Part shown: positions 5,532 to 11,980 of the stretch, piece after piece
How positions within the stretch are numbered: position 1 is the stretch's first letter
Layout of the letters: every line of letters starts with the position of its first letter
Assembly (NCBI GenBank): GCA_964588415.1
Contig: CAZPPK010000089.1
Span: forward strand, 1 to 11,980
DNA: 11,980 nt
From: Sulfidibacterium sp964588415
GTDB lineage: Bacteria > Bacteroidota > Bacteroidia > Bacteroidales > F082
Direction: 5' to 3'
The notes under the pieces: model-generated
The model's database searches: none
What the model was told of the DNA's origin: nothing
What the model saw: only the letters and a program-made list of their open reading frames with translations
Position numbers and translations under genes: made by a program

Positions 5532-6104
5532 ATGAGAAAACTATTAGTTTTAGACAACTACGATTCGTTTACCTATAATCTGGTTCATTTTATCAGGGAG
5601 CACGGAGGTTTTGAAATAGATGTGGTCCGCAACGACCAAATTGCGCCCTCAGCAATAGAAAAATACGATCGTATTGTTTTGTCGCCCGGTCCCGGACTCC
5701 CCGACGAAGCAGGAATTCTGAAAGAAGTCATCCGCCGGTATGCACCATCAAAAAAGATCCTGGGAGTTTGCCTGGGCATGCAGGCGATGGCCGAAGTGTT
5801 TGGTGGCTCGTTGCTCAACTTGCAGGATGTTTTTCACGGGATGTCAACACCCATTTACCGCGAACCCATGGAAGATGCTGTACTTCAGGAAATACCCGAA
5901 GAATTTATGGGAGGACGTTATCACAGCTGGGTGATAAATGAAAAAGACTTTCCCGAAGAACTGGTCATCACTTCCCGCGACAGCGAAGGCAATATTATGT
6001 CGCTTCATCACAAAAGTTACCCGCTTTACGGATTGCAGTTTCATCCCGAATCAATCCTGACACCAGATGGAAAGAAAATGATCAATAATTTTTTGAATTT
6101 ATAA
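5532..6104 (+). CDS. trpG: anthranilate synthase component II (glutamine amidotransferase)
   Basis: TrpG is the class I glutamine amidotransferase that hydrolyses glutamine and channels ammonia to TrpE. The 190 residues are one complete domain of normal length. Visible are LVLDNYDSFTYNL (5-17), the oxyanion-loop SPGPG (51-55), the nucleophile elbow GVCLGMQ with C80, RYHS (129-132), and H171 and E173 in QFHPES, which complete the catalytic triad. It is not fused to TrpD, unlike some enterobacterial forms. The gene starts 10 nt after trpE, as expected for two subunits of one complex. PabA relatives are very similar, and the assignment to trp rests on the operon. Confidence 0.94.
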   Translation: MRKLLVLDNYDSFTYNLVHFIREHGGFEIDVVRNDQIAPSAIEKYDRIVLSPGPGLPDEAGILKEVIRRYAPSKKILGVCLGMQAMAEVFGGSLLNLQDVFHGMSTPIYREPMEDAVLQEIPEEFMGGRYHSWVINEKDFPEELVITSRDSEGNIMSLHHKSYPLYGLQFHPESILTPDGKKMINNFLNL

Positions 6105-6121
6105 TAGGAAAACCTAAATCG

Positions 6122-7114
6122 ATGAAAAAAATATTAAATCAATTATTTAACAATAAACAACTTACCGAGCAGGATGCTTACAATGTGCTGACCGGAATAG
6201 GGAAAGGGAATTACAATGTTTCCCAAACGGCTGCTTTCATGACAGTTTACCTGATGCGCCAGATTTCGGTGGACGAACTGAAAGGATTCCGCAATGCGTT
6301 GCTGGACCTTTGTGTAAAAGTGGATTTTTCTGAATTTGATACCATTGATGTCTGCGGAACTGGTGGCGACGGCAAGGATACTTTCAACGTTTCCACGCTT
6401 TCCGCATTTGTGGTGGCAGGAGCCGGATACAAAGTCGCCAAACACGGAAACTACGGCGTTTCATCCTCCTGCGGTTCCTCAAATGTGATGGAAAATCTCG
6501 GTTACGTTTTCACTAATGACGAATCTGTCTTGAAAAAGCAACTGGAAACCGCAGGTTTTTGCATGATGCATGCACCCCTGTTTCATCCCGCCATGAAAAA
6601 TGTGGGTCCTATCCGGCGTGAGCTTGGCGTTAAAACCTTCTTCAATATACTGGGACCGTTGGTAAATCCTTCATTTCCGAACCATCAGATGGCGGGGGTT
6701 TTCAACCTGGAAGTCGCCCGTTTGTACAATTATTTATTTCAGGATATTCCTGACTTTCAATTTGATATCATTCACAGTCTGGACGGCTACGATGAAATTT
6801 CCCTTACGGGGAATGTAAAATCTTACAGCCCCAATGGCGAACAGTTGCTGCAACCTTCAGATTGGGGAATGAAGCCGGTCAGGCCGGAAGCCATTTTCGG
6901 CGGAAGAACAGTCGAAGAAGCAGCCGGAATATTTGTCTCTGTTCTGAAGAATGAAGCAACCGAAGCACAAACCAATGTTGTGCTGGCCAACTCCGCATCG
7001 GCCATCTGCGTTTTTGAGCAGAAAAAAACCCTTAAAGAATGTGTGGAAATCGCCCGCGAATCGCTCCTTTCGGGAAAAGCTTATGAATCATTGAAAAAAG
7101 TCACTCAAAACTGA
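6122..7114 (+). CDS. trpD: anthranilate phosphoribosyltransferase
   Basis: TrpD joins anthranilate to phosphoribosyl pyrophosphate to form N-(5'-phosphoribosyl)anthranilate. At 330 residues it has the usual length for the stand-alone enzyme. The small N-terminal helical domain (about 1-70) is followed by the PRPP-binding loop CGTGGDGKDTFNVST (78-92) and KHGN (107-110). Next is the HPAMKNVGPIRRELGVKTFFN block (154-174), with the arginines that line the anthranilate tunnel, then GPLVNP (177-182) and the HSLDGYDE segment further on. The KHGNYGVSS variant replaces the enterobacterial KHGNRSVSS; I believe this is usual in Bacteroidota. It starts 17 nt after trpG, without a Shine-Dalgarno sequence. 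Confidence 0.94.
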   Translation: MKKILNQLFNNKQLTEQDAYNVLTGIGKGNYNVSQTAAFMTVYLMRQISVDELKGFRNALLDLCVKVDFSEFDTIDVCGTGGDGKDTFNVSTLSAFVVAGAGYKVAKHGNYGVSSSCGSSNVMENLGYVFTNDESVLKKQLETAGFCMMHAPLFHPAMKNVGPIRRELGVKTFFNILGPLVNPSFPNHQMAGVFNLEVARLYNYLFQDIPDFQFDIIHSLDGYDEISLTGNVKSYSPNGEQLLQPSDWGMKPVRPEAIFGGRTVEEAAGIFVSVLKNEATEAQTNVVLANSASAICVFEQKKTLKECVEIARESLLSGKAYESLKKVTQN

Positions 7115-7125
7115 TAAAATTTGCC

Positions 7126-7929
7126 ATGACTATACTCGAAGAAATCGTCGTTTACAAAAAACAAGAAACGGAAAAGAGAAAGCGTTTATACCCGTTGGAA
7201 CTGCTTCAACAAAACATCTATTATGCCTCGCCGTGTGTATCGTTGAAACATTATCTGCTGAGGGAAGATAAAGTGGGAATCATTGCAGAATTCAAAAGAA
7301 AGTCACCATCAAAGGGTCTTATCAACGGCCAGGCGGAAGTGGAGAAGACTTCCATCGGGTACATGCAGGGCGGTGCATCAGCATTGTCAATCCTGACCGA
7401 CAATCATTTCTTTGGAGGTTCCAGCAAAGACCTGGAAACAGCCCGGAAATTCAATTACTGCCCGGTGTTGCGAAAAGACTTCATCATAGATGCTTACCAG
7501 ATTTATGAAGCAAAATCCATCGGCGCCGACGCCATTTTGCTGATTGCGGGAATACTCAGCAAAGAAGAAATTCACCAGTTTATTACCATTGCCCATGATC
7601 TGGGAATGGAAGTTTTGCTGGAATTTTATGATGAAGCAGAACTTGCTCGCTATGATGACCTTGCCGACCTTACCGGCATCAACAACCGCAACTTAAAAAA
7701 CTTTACTGTGAATTTTGACCACGCCATTCAAATGGCTTCCAAGCTGCCGGCCGAAGCCATTAAAGTGGCGGAAAGCGGCATCCAAAAAACGGAAGATATT
7801 CTGCTGCTCAGAAAATCTGGCTTCAGAGGCTTCTTGATAGGAGAGCTGTTTATGCGCGAGCTTTACCCGGAAACCACCTGCCGAAAATTTATCCACGAAG
7901 TGGAATTGTTATCGAAAAACAACGTTTAA
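7126..7929 (+). CDS. trpC: indole-3-glycerol phosphate synthase
   Basis: TrpC closes the ring of 1-(o-carboxyphenylamino)-1-deoxyribulose 5-phosphate to indole-3-glycerol phosphate, releasing CO2 and water. The 267-residue TIM barrel has the family's catalytic set: E55 and K57 in AEFKRKSPSKG, K117 in VLRKDF, E166 in LLEF, N186 and R188 in GINNRNL, and S217 in AESGI. The phosphate-binding end is GFLIGELFM (235-243). It is a single-function enzyme, not fused to TrpF as in enterobacteria. The start lies 11 nt after trpD and the stop 2 nt before trpF. Confidence 0.94.
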   Translation: MTILEEIVVYKKQETEKRKRLYPLELLQQNIYYASPCVSLKHYLLREDKVGIIAEFKRKSPSKGLINGQAEVEKTSIGYMQGGASALSILTDNHFFGGSSKDLETARKFNYCPVLRKDFIIDAYQIYEAKSIGADAILLIAGILSKEEIHQFITIAHDLGMEVLLEFYDEAELARYDDLADLTGINNRNLKNFTVNFDHAIQMASKLPAEAIKVAESGIQKTEDILLLRKSGFRGFLIGELFMRELYPETTCRKFIHEVELLSKNNV

Positions 7930-7931
7930 AA

Positions 7932-8570
7932 ATGCCAGCTAAGAACTATAAACCTAAATTAAAACTCAAAGTCTGCGGCATGTGCAATGCACAAAACATT
8001 GCCGGGCTCGTAGAATTGGAACCTGATTTCATCGGTTTTATCTTTCATGAGCTGTCGCCGCGTTATTGTCTTAATTCACCTGATGTAACGATTCCTAATA
8101 AGATTGCCAAAGTCGGGGTTTTTGTAAATAAACCGTTGGATTACATCTTACAGAAAAAAGACGAATTCGGGCTAAATATGGTTCAATTGCATGGCCAAGA
8201 GTCGCCGGATTTTTGTAAAGAAATTGAACAAAACGGACTTCCGGTCATCAAAGCATTTAACATCGGACAGGATTTTGATTTTGAAAAATTGAAGGTCTAT
8301 GAGTCTGCCTGTACATTGTTTCTCTTTGATGCAGCGGGGAAGAAGCCAGGTGGAAACGGAGTTGTTTTCAACTGGAACCTTTTAATAAATTATCATGGTA
8401 AAAAGCCTTTCCTGCTGAGTGGCGGAATCTTTCCTGCCCTGGCAGAAAAAATCAAAAACTTTTTCCATCCAGCACTGTACGGAATTGACATCAACAGTGG
8501 TTTTGAGGCCAAACCGGGAATAAAAAATATTACAAAAATTAAAGCTTTTAAAAATGAATTATCAGCCTGA
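7932..8570 (+). CDS. trpF: phosphoribosylanthranilate isomerase
   Basis: TrpF carries out the Amadori rearrangement of phosphoribosylanthranilate to CdRP, the substrate of TrpC. The 212-residue barrel has the general base C15 in KVCGM, the VGVFVN strand (61-66), VQLHG (84-88), the general acid D133 in LFLFDAAG, GGNG (140-143), LLSGGI (161-166) and the phosphate-binding GIDINSGFE segment (184-192). The D-A-A-G sequence after the acid differs from the common DS/DT, and SSGVE-type residues are replaced by NSGFE, but the key residues are intact. It starts 2 nt after trpC and overlaps trpB by 17 nt, so the two are probably translationally coupled. Confidence 0.93.
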   Translation: MPAKNYKPKLKLKVCGMCNAQNIAGLVELEPDFIGFIFHELSPRYCLNSPDVTIPNKIAKVGVFVNKPLDYILQKKDEFGLNMVQLHGQESPDFCKEIEQNGLPVIKAFNIGQDFDFEKLKVYESACTLFLFDAAGKKPGGNGVVFNWNLLINYHGKKPFLLSGGIFPALAEKIKNFFHPALYGIDINSGFEAKPGIKNITKIKAFKNELSA

Positions 8571-9750
8571 CAAAAGAGGATTTTACGGGGATTTCGGAGG
8601 TGCCTTTATCCCGGAATTATTGTATCCCAATGTGGATTTTCTAAGAAAAAACTACTTGGAGATTATGGCTTCCAAAAGTTTTCAGAAGGAATTCAAAAGC
8701 CTGTTGTGTGATTTCGCCGGTAGACCCACTCCCTTGTATTTTGCCAAAAGATTATCTGAAAAATACAATACGAATGTTTTTCTCAAGCGAGAAGATCTGA
8801 ACCATACCGGAGCTCATAAAATCAACAATACCATTGGCCAGATATTGCTGGCACAACGCCTTGGGAAGAAGCGGATTATTGCCGAAACCGGTGCCGGTCA
8901 ACACGGGGTCGCCACCGCAACAGTCACCGCTTTAATGGGTTTGCAATGTGTGGTTTATATGGGGAAAGTGGACATGGAACGGCAGGCACCCAATGTGGCA
9001 CGTATGCAAATGCTGGGAGCTGAAGTACGCCCGGCTTTGTCGGGAAGCCAGACGTTGAAAGACGCCACAAATGAAGCCATCCGCGACTGGATCAATCACC
9101 CGGAAGATACCTACTATCTGATTGGTTCCGTGGTGGGTCCACATCCTTATCCAGATATGGTGGCACGGTTCCAATCGGTGATCAGCGAAGAGATGAAACG
9201 GCAGCTTCAGGAAAAAACGGGCAGGGATTATCCCGATAAGATCATTGCCTGCGTGGGCGGTGGCAGCAATGCAGCCGGGGCATTTTATCATTATCTCGAC
9301 TACGAAAAAGTGGAACTTATTGCTGTGGAAGCCGAAGGTTTGGGCCTGGACAGTGGCCAGACTGCCGCCACAACACAAATCGGCAGCGAAGGAATTATCC
9401 ACGGAAGCAAAACCCTGCTGATGCAAGATGATGAGGGGCAAATTACGGAACCTTATTCCATTTCTGCCGGCTTGGATTACCCTGGAATTGGCCCACTGCA
9501 TGCGCATTTGTTCAAAAGCGGGCGGGGACGTTTTCTCGGCGCCACCGACCAGGAAGCCCTGAATGCGGCTTATGAACTGACACGCCTTGAGGGAATTATT
9601 CCTGCGCTGGAATCGGCACATGCGCTGGCAGTACTGAGTAAAATAGAATTGAAAAAAGATGAAAATGTAGTCATCAATTTATCAGGCCGGGGCGATAAAG
9701 ATTTGCAGGCTTACATTCAGCATTTGGATGATTTTGAAAAACAAAATTAA
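8554..9750 (+). CDS. trpB: tryptophan synthase beta subunit
   Basis: TrpB condenses indole, delivered by TrpA through an internal tunnel, with serine to make tryptophan using pyridoxal phosphate. The 398-residue protein has the typical beta-1 start (YGDFGGAFIPE, 11-21), the PLP lysine K89 in HKINN, the catalytic E111 in AETGAGQHG, the PLP phosphate loop GGGSNA (235-240), the YSISAGLDYPGIGP segment, and LSGRGDKD near the C terminus. Length and N terminus indicate the canonical alpha-partnered form, not the longer TrpB2. The ATG lies inside the end of trpF (17-nt overlap) and trpA follows after 26 nt, so both synthase subunits are co-expressed. Confidence 0.96.
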   Translation: MNYQPDKRGFYGDFGGAFIPELLYPNVDFLRKNYLEIMASKSFQKEFKSLLCDFAGRPTPLYFAKRLSEKYNTNVFLKREDLNHTGAHKINNTIGQILLAQRLGKKRIIAETGAGQHGVATATVTALMGLQCVVYMGKVDMERQAPNVARMQMLGAEVRPALSGSQTLKDATNEAIRDWINHPEDTYYLIGSVVGPHPYPDMVARFQSVISEEMKRQLQEKTGRDYPDKIIACVGGGSNAAGAFYHYLDYEKVELIAVEAEGLGLDSGQTAATTQIGSEGIIHGSKTLLMQDDEGQITEPYSISAGLDYPGIGPLHAHLFKSGRGRFLGATDQEALNAAYELTRLEGIIPALESAHALAVLSKIELKKDENVVINLSGRGDKDLQAYIQHLDDFEKQN

Positions 9751-9776
9751 AAAGCAACCAGAAAAGACTGATTCAC

Positions 9777-10544
9777 ATGAACAGAATAGAAAACTTATTT
9801 CAGAATAAAAAGAAGATCCTGAATATCTATCTCACAGCCGGTTTTCCGAAACTGGAAGATACAGTGGAGGTTGTAAAAGAATTGGAAAAATCAGGTGTTG
9901 ATATGGTTGAAATTGGGATGCCTTTTTCCGATCCGCTTGCCGATGGTCCGGTCATTCAACACAGTAGCACTATTGCCCTTAAAAACGGCATGAAACTGGA
10001 TCTGATCTTTTCCCAAATTGAAGAAATCCGCTCAAGCTCAAACATTCCCATTATCATGATGGGATATTTCAATCAACTGATGAAATATGGCGAAGATGCC
10101 TTTTTTGAGAAAGCCGCCCGTTGTGGTGTTGACGGATTGATCATTCCCGATTTACCCGTTGAAATTTATAATGAAACCTATCGTGAGAAAGTGGAAAAAC
10201 TGGGACTGGATATGATTTTTCTGATCAGTCCGCAAACGGAAAATAAACGTATCCGGTTGCTGGATGAAGCCAGCAGCGGCTTTCTTTATGTGGTTTCGTC
10301 GGCTTCCACCACGGGAAAAGCTTCAAACATGGAACAGGAAAAATCCTACTTCGAACGTATTCAAAAAATGTCGCTGAGAAATCCTCTGCTGATCGGGTTC
10401 GGTATTTCAGACCGAAAAAGTTATGAAACCACCTGTACTTATTCTTCGGGAGCCATCATCGGAAGCGCTTTCATCCGGGCATTACAGAAAAACGAAAATC
10501 TTAGCCAGTCCATTCAGAAATTCATTAAAACCATCCGGTCATGA
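9777..10544 (+). CDS. trpA: tryptophan synthase alpha subunit
   Basis: TrpA splits indole-3-glycerol phosphate into indole and glyceraldehyde 3-phosphate and passes indole to TrpB. The 255-residue TIM barrel has the catalytic acids E45 and D56 in VEIGMPFSDPLADGP, 11 residues apart as in the enterobacterial enzyme (E49/D60). It also has the IIPDLP strand, the mobile loop around YVVSSASTTG, and the phosphate-binding GFGIS and IIGSAFI segments. It follows trpB after 26 nt and overlaps the DAHP synthase gene by 4 nt (ATGA). Confidence 0.95.
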   Translation: MNRIENLFQNKKKILNIYLTAGFPKLEDTVEVVKELEKSGVDMVEIGMPFSDPLADGPVIQHSSTIALKNGMKLDLIFSQIEEIRSSSNIPIIMMGYFNQLMKYGEDAFFEKAARCGVDGLIIPDLPVEIYNETYREKVEKLGLDMIFLISPQTENKRIRLLDEASSGFLYVVSSASTTGKASNMEQEKSYFERIQKMSLRNPLLIGFGISDRKSYETTCTYSSGAIIGSAFIRALQKNENLSQSIQKFIKTIRS

Positions 10545-11551
10545 TCATTCAACTTGAAAAAGATATCACTATTCAGGAAAGAGAAAACATCCTGGAGCAA
10601 TTAAAAATTCTGGGGATTTCTCCCCAACCGATCAAAACCAATTTTAAAGAATATATCGTAGGAATAATCAAAAAGGAGTTTGACCTTCGCCTGATTGGCA
10701 ACCTGAAAGGAATTGAAGATATTCACCGGGTATCTGACAGCTATAAAATGGTTTCCAAAAAATGGAAGCTTCGCAATACAGTCATTGATTTGGGAGACGG
10801 AATTAAAATCGGGAACGGAGAACTTGCCATCATGTCCGGCCCCTGCGCTATTGAAAGTGAAACTCAAATTGAAAGCATTGTGGCCCATTTGCTAAAAAAC
10901 AATGTGCACATCATGCGCGGAGGCGTTTACAAACCCCGAAGTTCACCTTATTCATTTCGCGGATTGGGTATTGATGGGTTAAAGATGTTTTACAAACATT
11001 GTTCTGAAAACGGAATAAAAGTCATCTCTGAAGTTATGCAGGTTTCACAGGTGGAAAAGATGCTGGATTATGTGGACATATTTCAGGTCGGAGCCCGCAA
11101 TTCACAGAATTTTAACCTGTTGGATGTGTTGGGACAAGTAGATAAACCAGTAATGATCAAGAGGGGGATCTCGGGAACCATTGACGAACTTCTGTACTCG
11201 GCAGAATATGTCTTTTCCAATGGAAATGAAAAGATCATGCTCTGTGAACGCGGCATCAGGACTTTTGAACGGTCAGCACGCAACACATTGGACTTGAGCG
11301 CTATTCCAATTTTGAAAGATAAAACCCATCTCCCAGTGATCGTTGATCCTTCACACGGTGTGGGCATCAGGAAATTTGTACCAACCATGGCTCTGGCTGG
11401 TGTTATGAGCGGCGCCGATTGTGTGATCATAGAAATTCATGAAACACCGGAAAAGGCATTTTCAGACGGCCAGCAAAGTTTGTATTACCAACAGGCGGAA
11501 AAACTTTACGGACAACTGCGGCAAACCAGGGAATTGGTAAACAGTTTTTAA
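10541..11551 (+). CDS. aroF: type I-beta DAHP synthase with N-terminal regulatory domain
   Basis: This enzyme condenses phosphoenolpyruvate with erythrose 4-phosphate to DAHP, the first step of the shikimate pathway. The 336-residue protein has an N-terminal ~70-residue ferredoxin/ACT-like domain followed by the catalytic barrel. Barrel motifs are SGPCAIES (99-106), GGVYKPRSSPYSFRGLG (127-143), QVGARN (182-187), KRG (207-209) and DPSHG (269-273). The metal ligands C102, H272, E298 and D309 fall at the same numbers as in the Thermotoga maritima enzyme as I recall it, whose N-terminal domain mediates feedback by Tyr/Phe; which amino acid acts here is unknown. No chorismate mutase domain is fused. 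The 4-nt overlap with trpA puts chorismate supply under trp control. The family symbol aroF/aroG is used loosely. Confidence 0.92.
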   Translation: MIIQLEKDITIQERENILEQLKILGISPQPIKTNFKEYIVGIIKKEFDLRLIGNLKGIEDIHRVSDSYKMVSKKWKLRNTVIDLGDGIKIGNGELAIMSGPCAIESETQIESIVAHLLKNNVHIMRGGVYKPRSSPYSFRGLGIDGLKMFYKHCSENGIKVISEVMQVSQVEKMLDYVDIFQVGARNSQNFNLLDVLGQVDKPVMIKRGISGTIDELLYSAEYVFSNGNEKIMLCERGIRTFERSARNTLDLSAIPILKDKTHLPVIVDPSHGVGIRKFVPTMALAGVMSGADCVIIEIHETPEKAFSDGQQSLYYQQAEKLYGQLRQTRELVNSF

Positions 11552-11581
11552 TTGGATTATCGTAATTAATTTTTAACTTTG
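11552..11581 (+). promoter_or_regulatory. candidate promoter after the trp operon
   Basis: TTG (11552-11554) and TAACTTTG (11574-11581), 19 nt apart, fit the Bacteroidota -33/-7 pattern, with an exact TAnnTTTG match. Transcription would start near 11587, about 48 nt before the ATG at 11635. It directly abuts the DAHP synthase stop codon. No strong terminator is visible between the operon and this promoter. Confidence 0.5.
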
Positions 11582-11619
11582 GTTCAAAATATTATCCTTT
11601 AACCATAACACACTAACCC

Positions 11620-11627
11620 AAAGGAGG
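11620..11627 (+). promoter_or_regulatory. strong Shine-Dalgarno sequence
   Basis: AAAGGAGG lies 7 nt before the ATG at 11635, an almost ideal match to the 16S rRNA anti-Shine-Dalgarno. No other gene in the window has anything comparable, in line with the general absence of Shine-Dalgarno use in Bacteroidota. It probably belonged to the intact ancestor of the T9SS remnant. Confidence 0.7.
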
Positions 11628-11634
11628 ATATAAA

Positions 11635-11940
11635 ATGAATCTATCAACAGGGGTTGAAGAAACATCGATAAATTCGGAAGGAATTCAGTTGTCTCAGAAT
11701 TATCCCTATCCTATCATCAAAAACACTACTATTAAATACAGCCTGCCTGTTGCAGGTCGTTATCAAATCAAAGTATATGACCTTCAGGGAAATGAAATGG
11801 CTACATTGCTTGATGAGTAGAAGCCTACCGGAAATCACACCGTCAGTTTTGATGCCAGCGGACTGTCTTCTGGCACTTATCTGTACAAGCTTACAGGAAG
11901 CAATATAAATCTTGAAAAGAAAATGATAGTCAGCAAGTAA
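11635..11940 (+). pseudogene. orphan T9SS type A sorting domain, interrupted by TAG
   Basis: The frame from ATG 11635 reads 61 codons to a TAG at 11818-11820, then 39 more codons in the same frame to TAA at 11938-11940. Both parts together make one T9SS C-terminal sorting domain. LSQNYPYPIIKNTTIKYSLP corresponds to the family's LSQNYPNPFNPxTxIxYxLP, GRYQIKVYDLQGNEMATLLDE is the middle strand, and VSFDASGLSSGTYLYKL...KKMIVSK is the end. Intact family members carry a signal peptide and a large mature region before this ~80-residue domain; here only about 18 linker-like residues precede it. The TAG is one substitution from GAG, AAG or CAG, and the NPFNP motif has also decayed. A large internal deletion plus later point decay is the likely history. 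A weak AT-rich hairpin (11945-11952 with 11963-11970) follows the TAA. Confidence 0.8.
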
Positions 11941-11944
11941 CAAC

Positions 11945-11970
11945 TGAATTTCTCTAAAAATTGAAATTTA
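11945..11970 (+). terminator. weak AT-rich hairpin after the T9SS remnant
   Basis: TGAATTTC (11945-11952) can pair with GAAATTTA (11963-11970), with one G·U and a 10-nt loop. There is one G-C pair and no proper T-run, so termination would be inefficient. It could be chance in AT-rich sequence. Confidence 0.2.
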
Positions 11971-11980
11971 TAATCATTTT

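Noticed and set aside
6428..6500. The KHGNYGVSSSCGSSN variant in TrpD as a sign of loss of activity
   Set aside because: The PRPP loop, KHGN and the anthranilate-site arginines are intact, and I believe this variant is normal in Bacteroidota TrpD proteins.
8932..9621. A 229-codon open frame on the minus strand inside trpB
   Set aside because: It lies wholly antisense to a conserved trpB, and its translation, rich in Cys, His and Phe, looks like a mirror frame with no recognisable domain.
11546..11581. A possible terminator after the DAHP synthase (TTAATT...AATTAA followed by T-rich sequence)
   Set aside because: The stem is six A-T pairs only and the T-rich stretch is better explained as the -7 box of a promoter. 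No G-C containing hairpin is present.
11818..11820. Programmed readthrough or recoding of the TAG in the T9SS domain
   Set aside because: There is no readthrough context or pyrrolysine-type evidence, the protein also lacks a signal peptide and body, and its NPFNP motif has decayed. Pseudogene decay is simpler.

Overview
The window looks like a chromosomal segment of a member of the Bacteroidota. Four things point that way. A type IX secretion (T9SS) C-terminal sorting domain lies at the right end. Matches to the Bacteroidota promoter -7 consensus TAnnTTTG precede the trp operon and the T9SS remnant. Almost all genes lack a Shine-Dalgarno sequence. The tryptophan genes run in the order trpE-G-D-C-F-B-A. 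Genus and species cannot be told from the sequence alone.

Left part (minus strand, about 211-3276): three tightly overlapping genes read in the order PAP2-family phosphatase, ArnT/PMT-like GT39 glycosyltransferase, GT2 polyprenyl-phosphate sugar synthase-like enzyme. Together they suggest a lipid-carrier sugar cassette. The GT2 enzyme would charge a polyprenyl phosphate with a sugar, the GT39 membrane enzyme would transfer that sugar onto an envelope acceptor (lipid A, other glycolipid or protein), and the PAP2 enzyme would remove phosphate from a lipid (carrier recycling or lipid A). The exact sugar and acceptor cannot be read from the sequence.

Middle part (about 3277-3978): a roughly 0.7 kb divergent intergenic region with no convincing gene. 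It is packed with short palindromes that look like dispersed repeats. A 14-bp perfect inverted repeat follows, and then the trp promoter.

Right part (plus strand, 3979-11551): a complete tryptophan operon under a classical-looking attenuator. A 17-residue leader peptide with three consecutive Trp codons (trpL) precedes a strong intrinsic terminator, with a plausible alternative antiterminator pairing. Then follow trpE, trpG, trpD, trpC, trpF, trpB and trpA. The last gene is a type I-beta DAHP synthase that overlaps trpA by 4 nt. Chorismate entry and all steps from chorismate to tryptophan are therefore encoded in one transcription unit. The key catalytic residues of all seven Trp enzymes and of the DAHP synthase are present.

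Right end (11552-11980): a second promoter-like sequence, an unusually strong Shine-Dalgarno sequence, and an orphan T9SS sorting domain interrupted by an in-frame TAG. This is probably the remnant of a secreted-protein gene that has lost its signal peptide and mature body.
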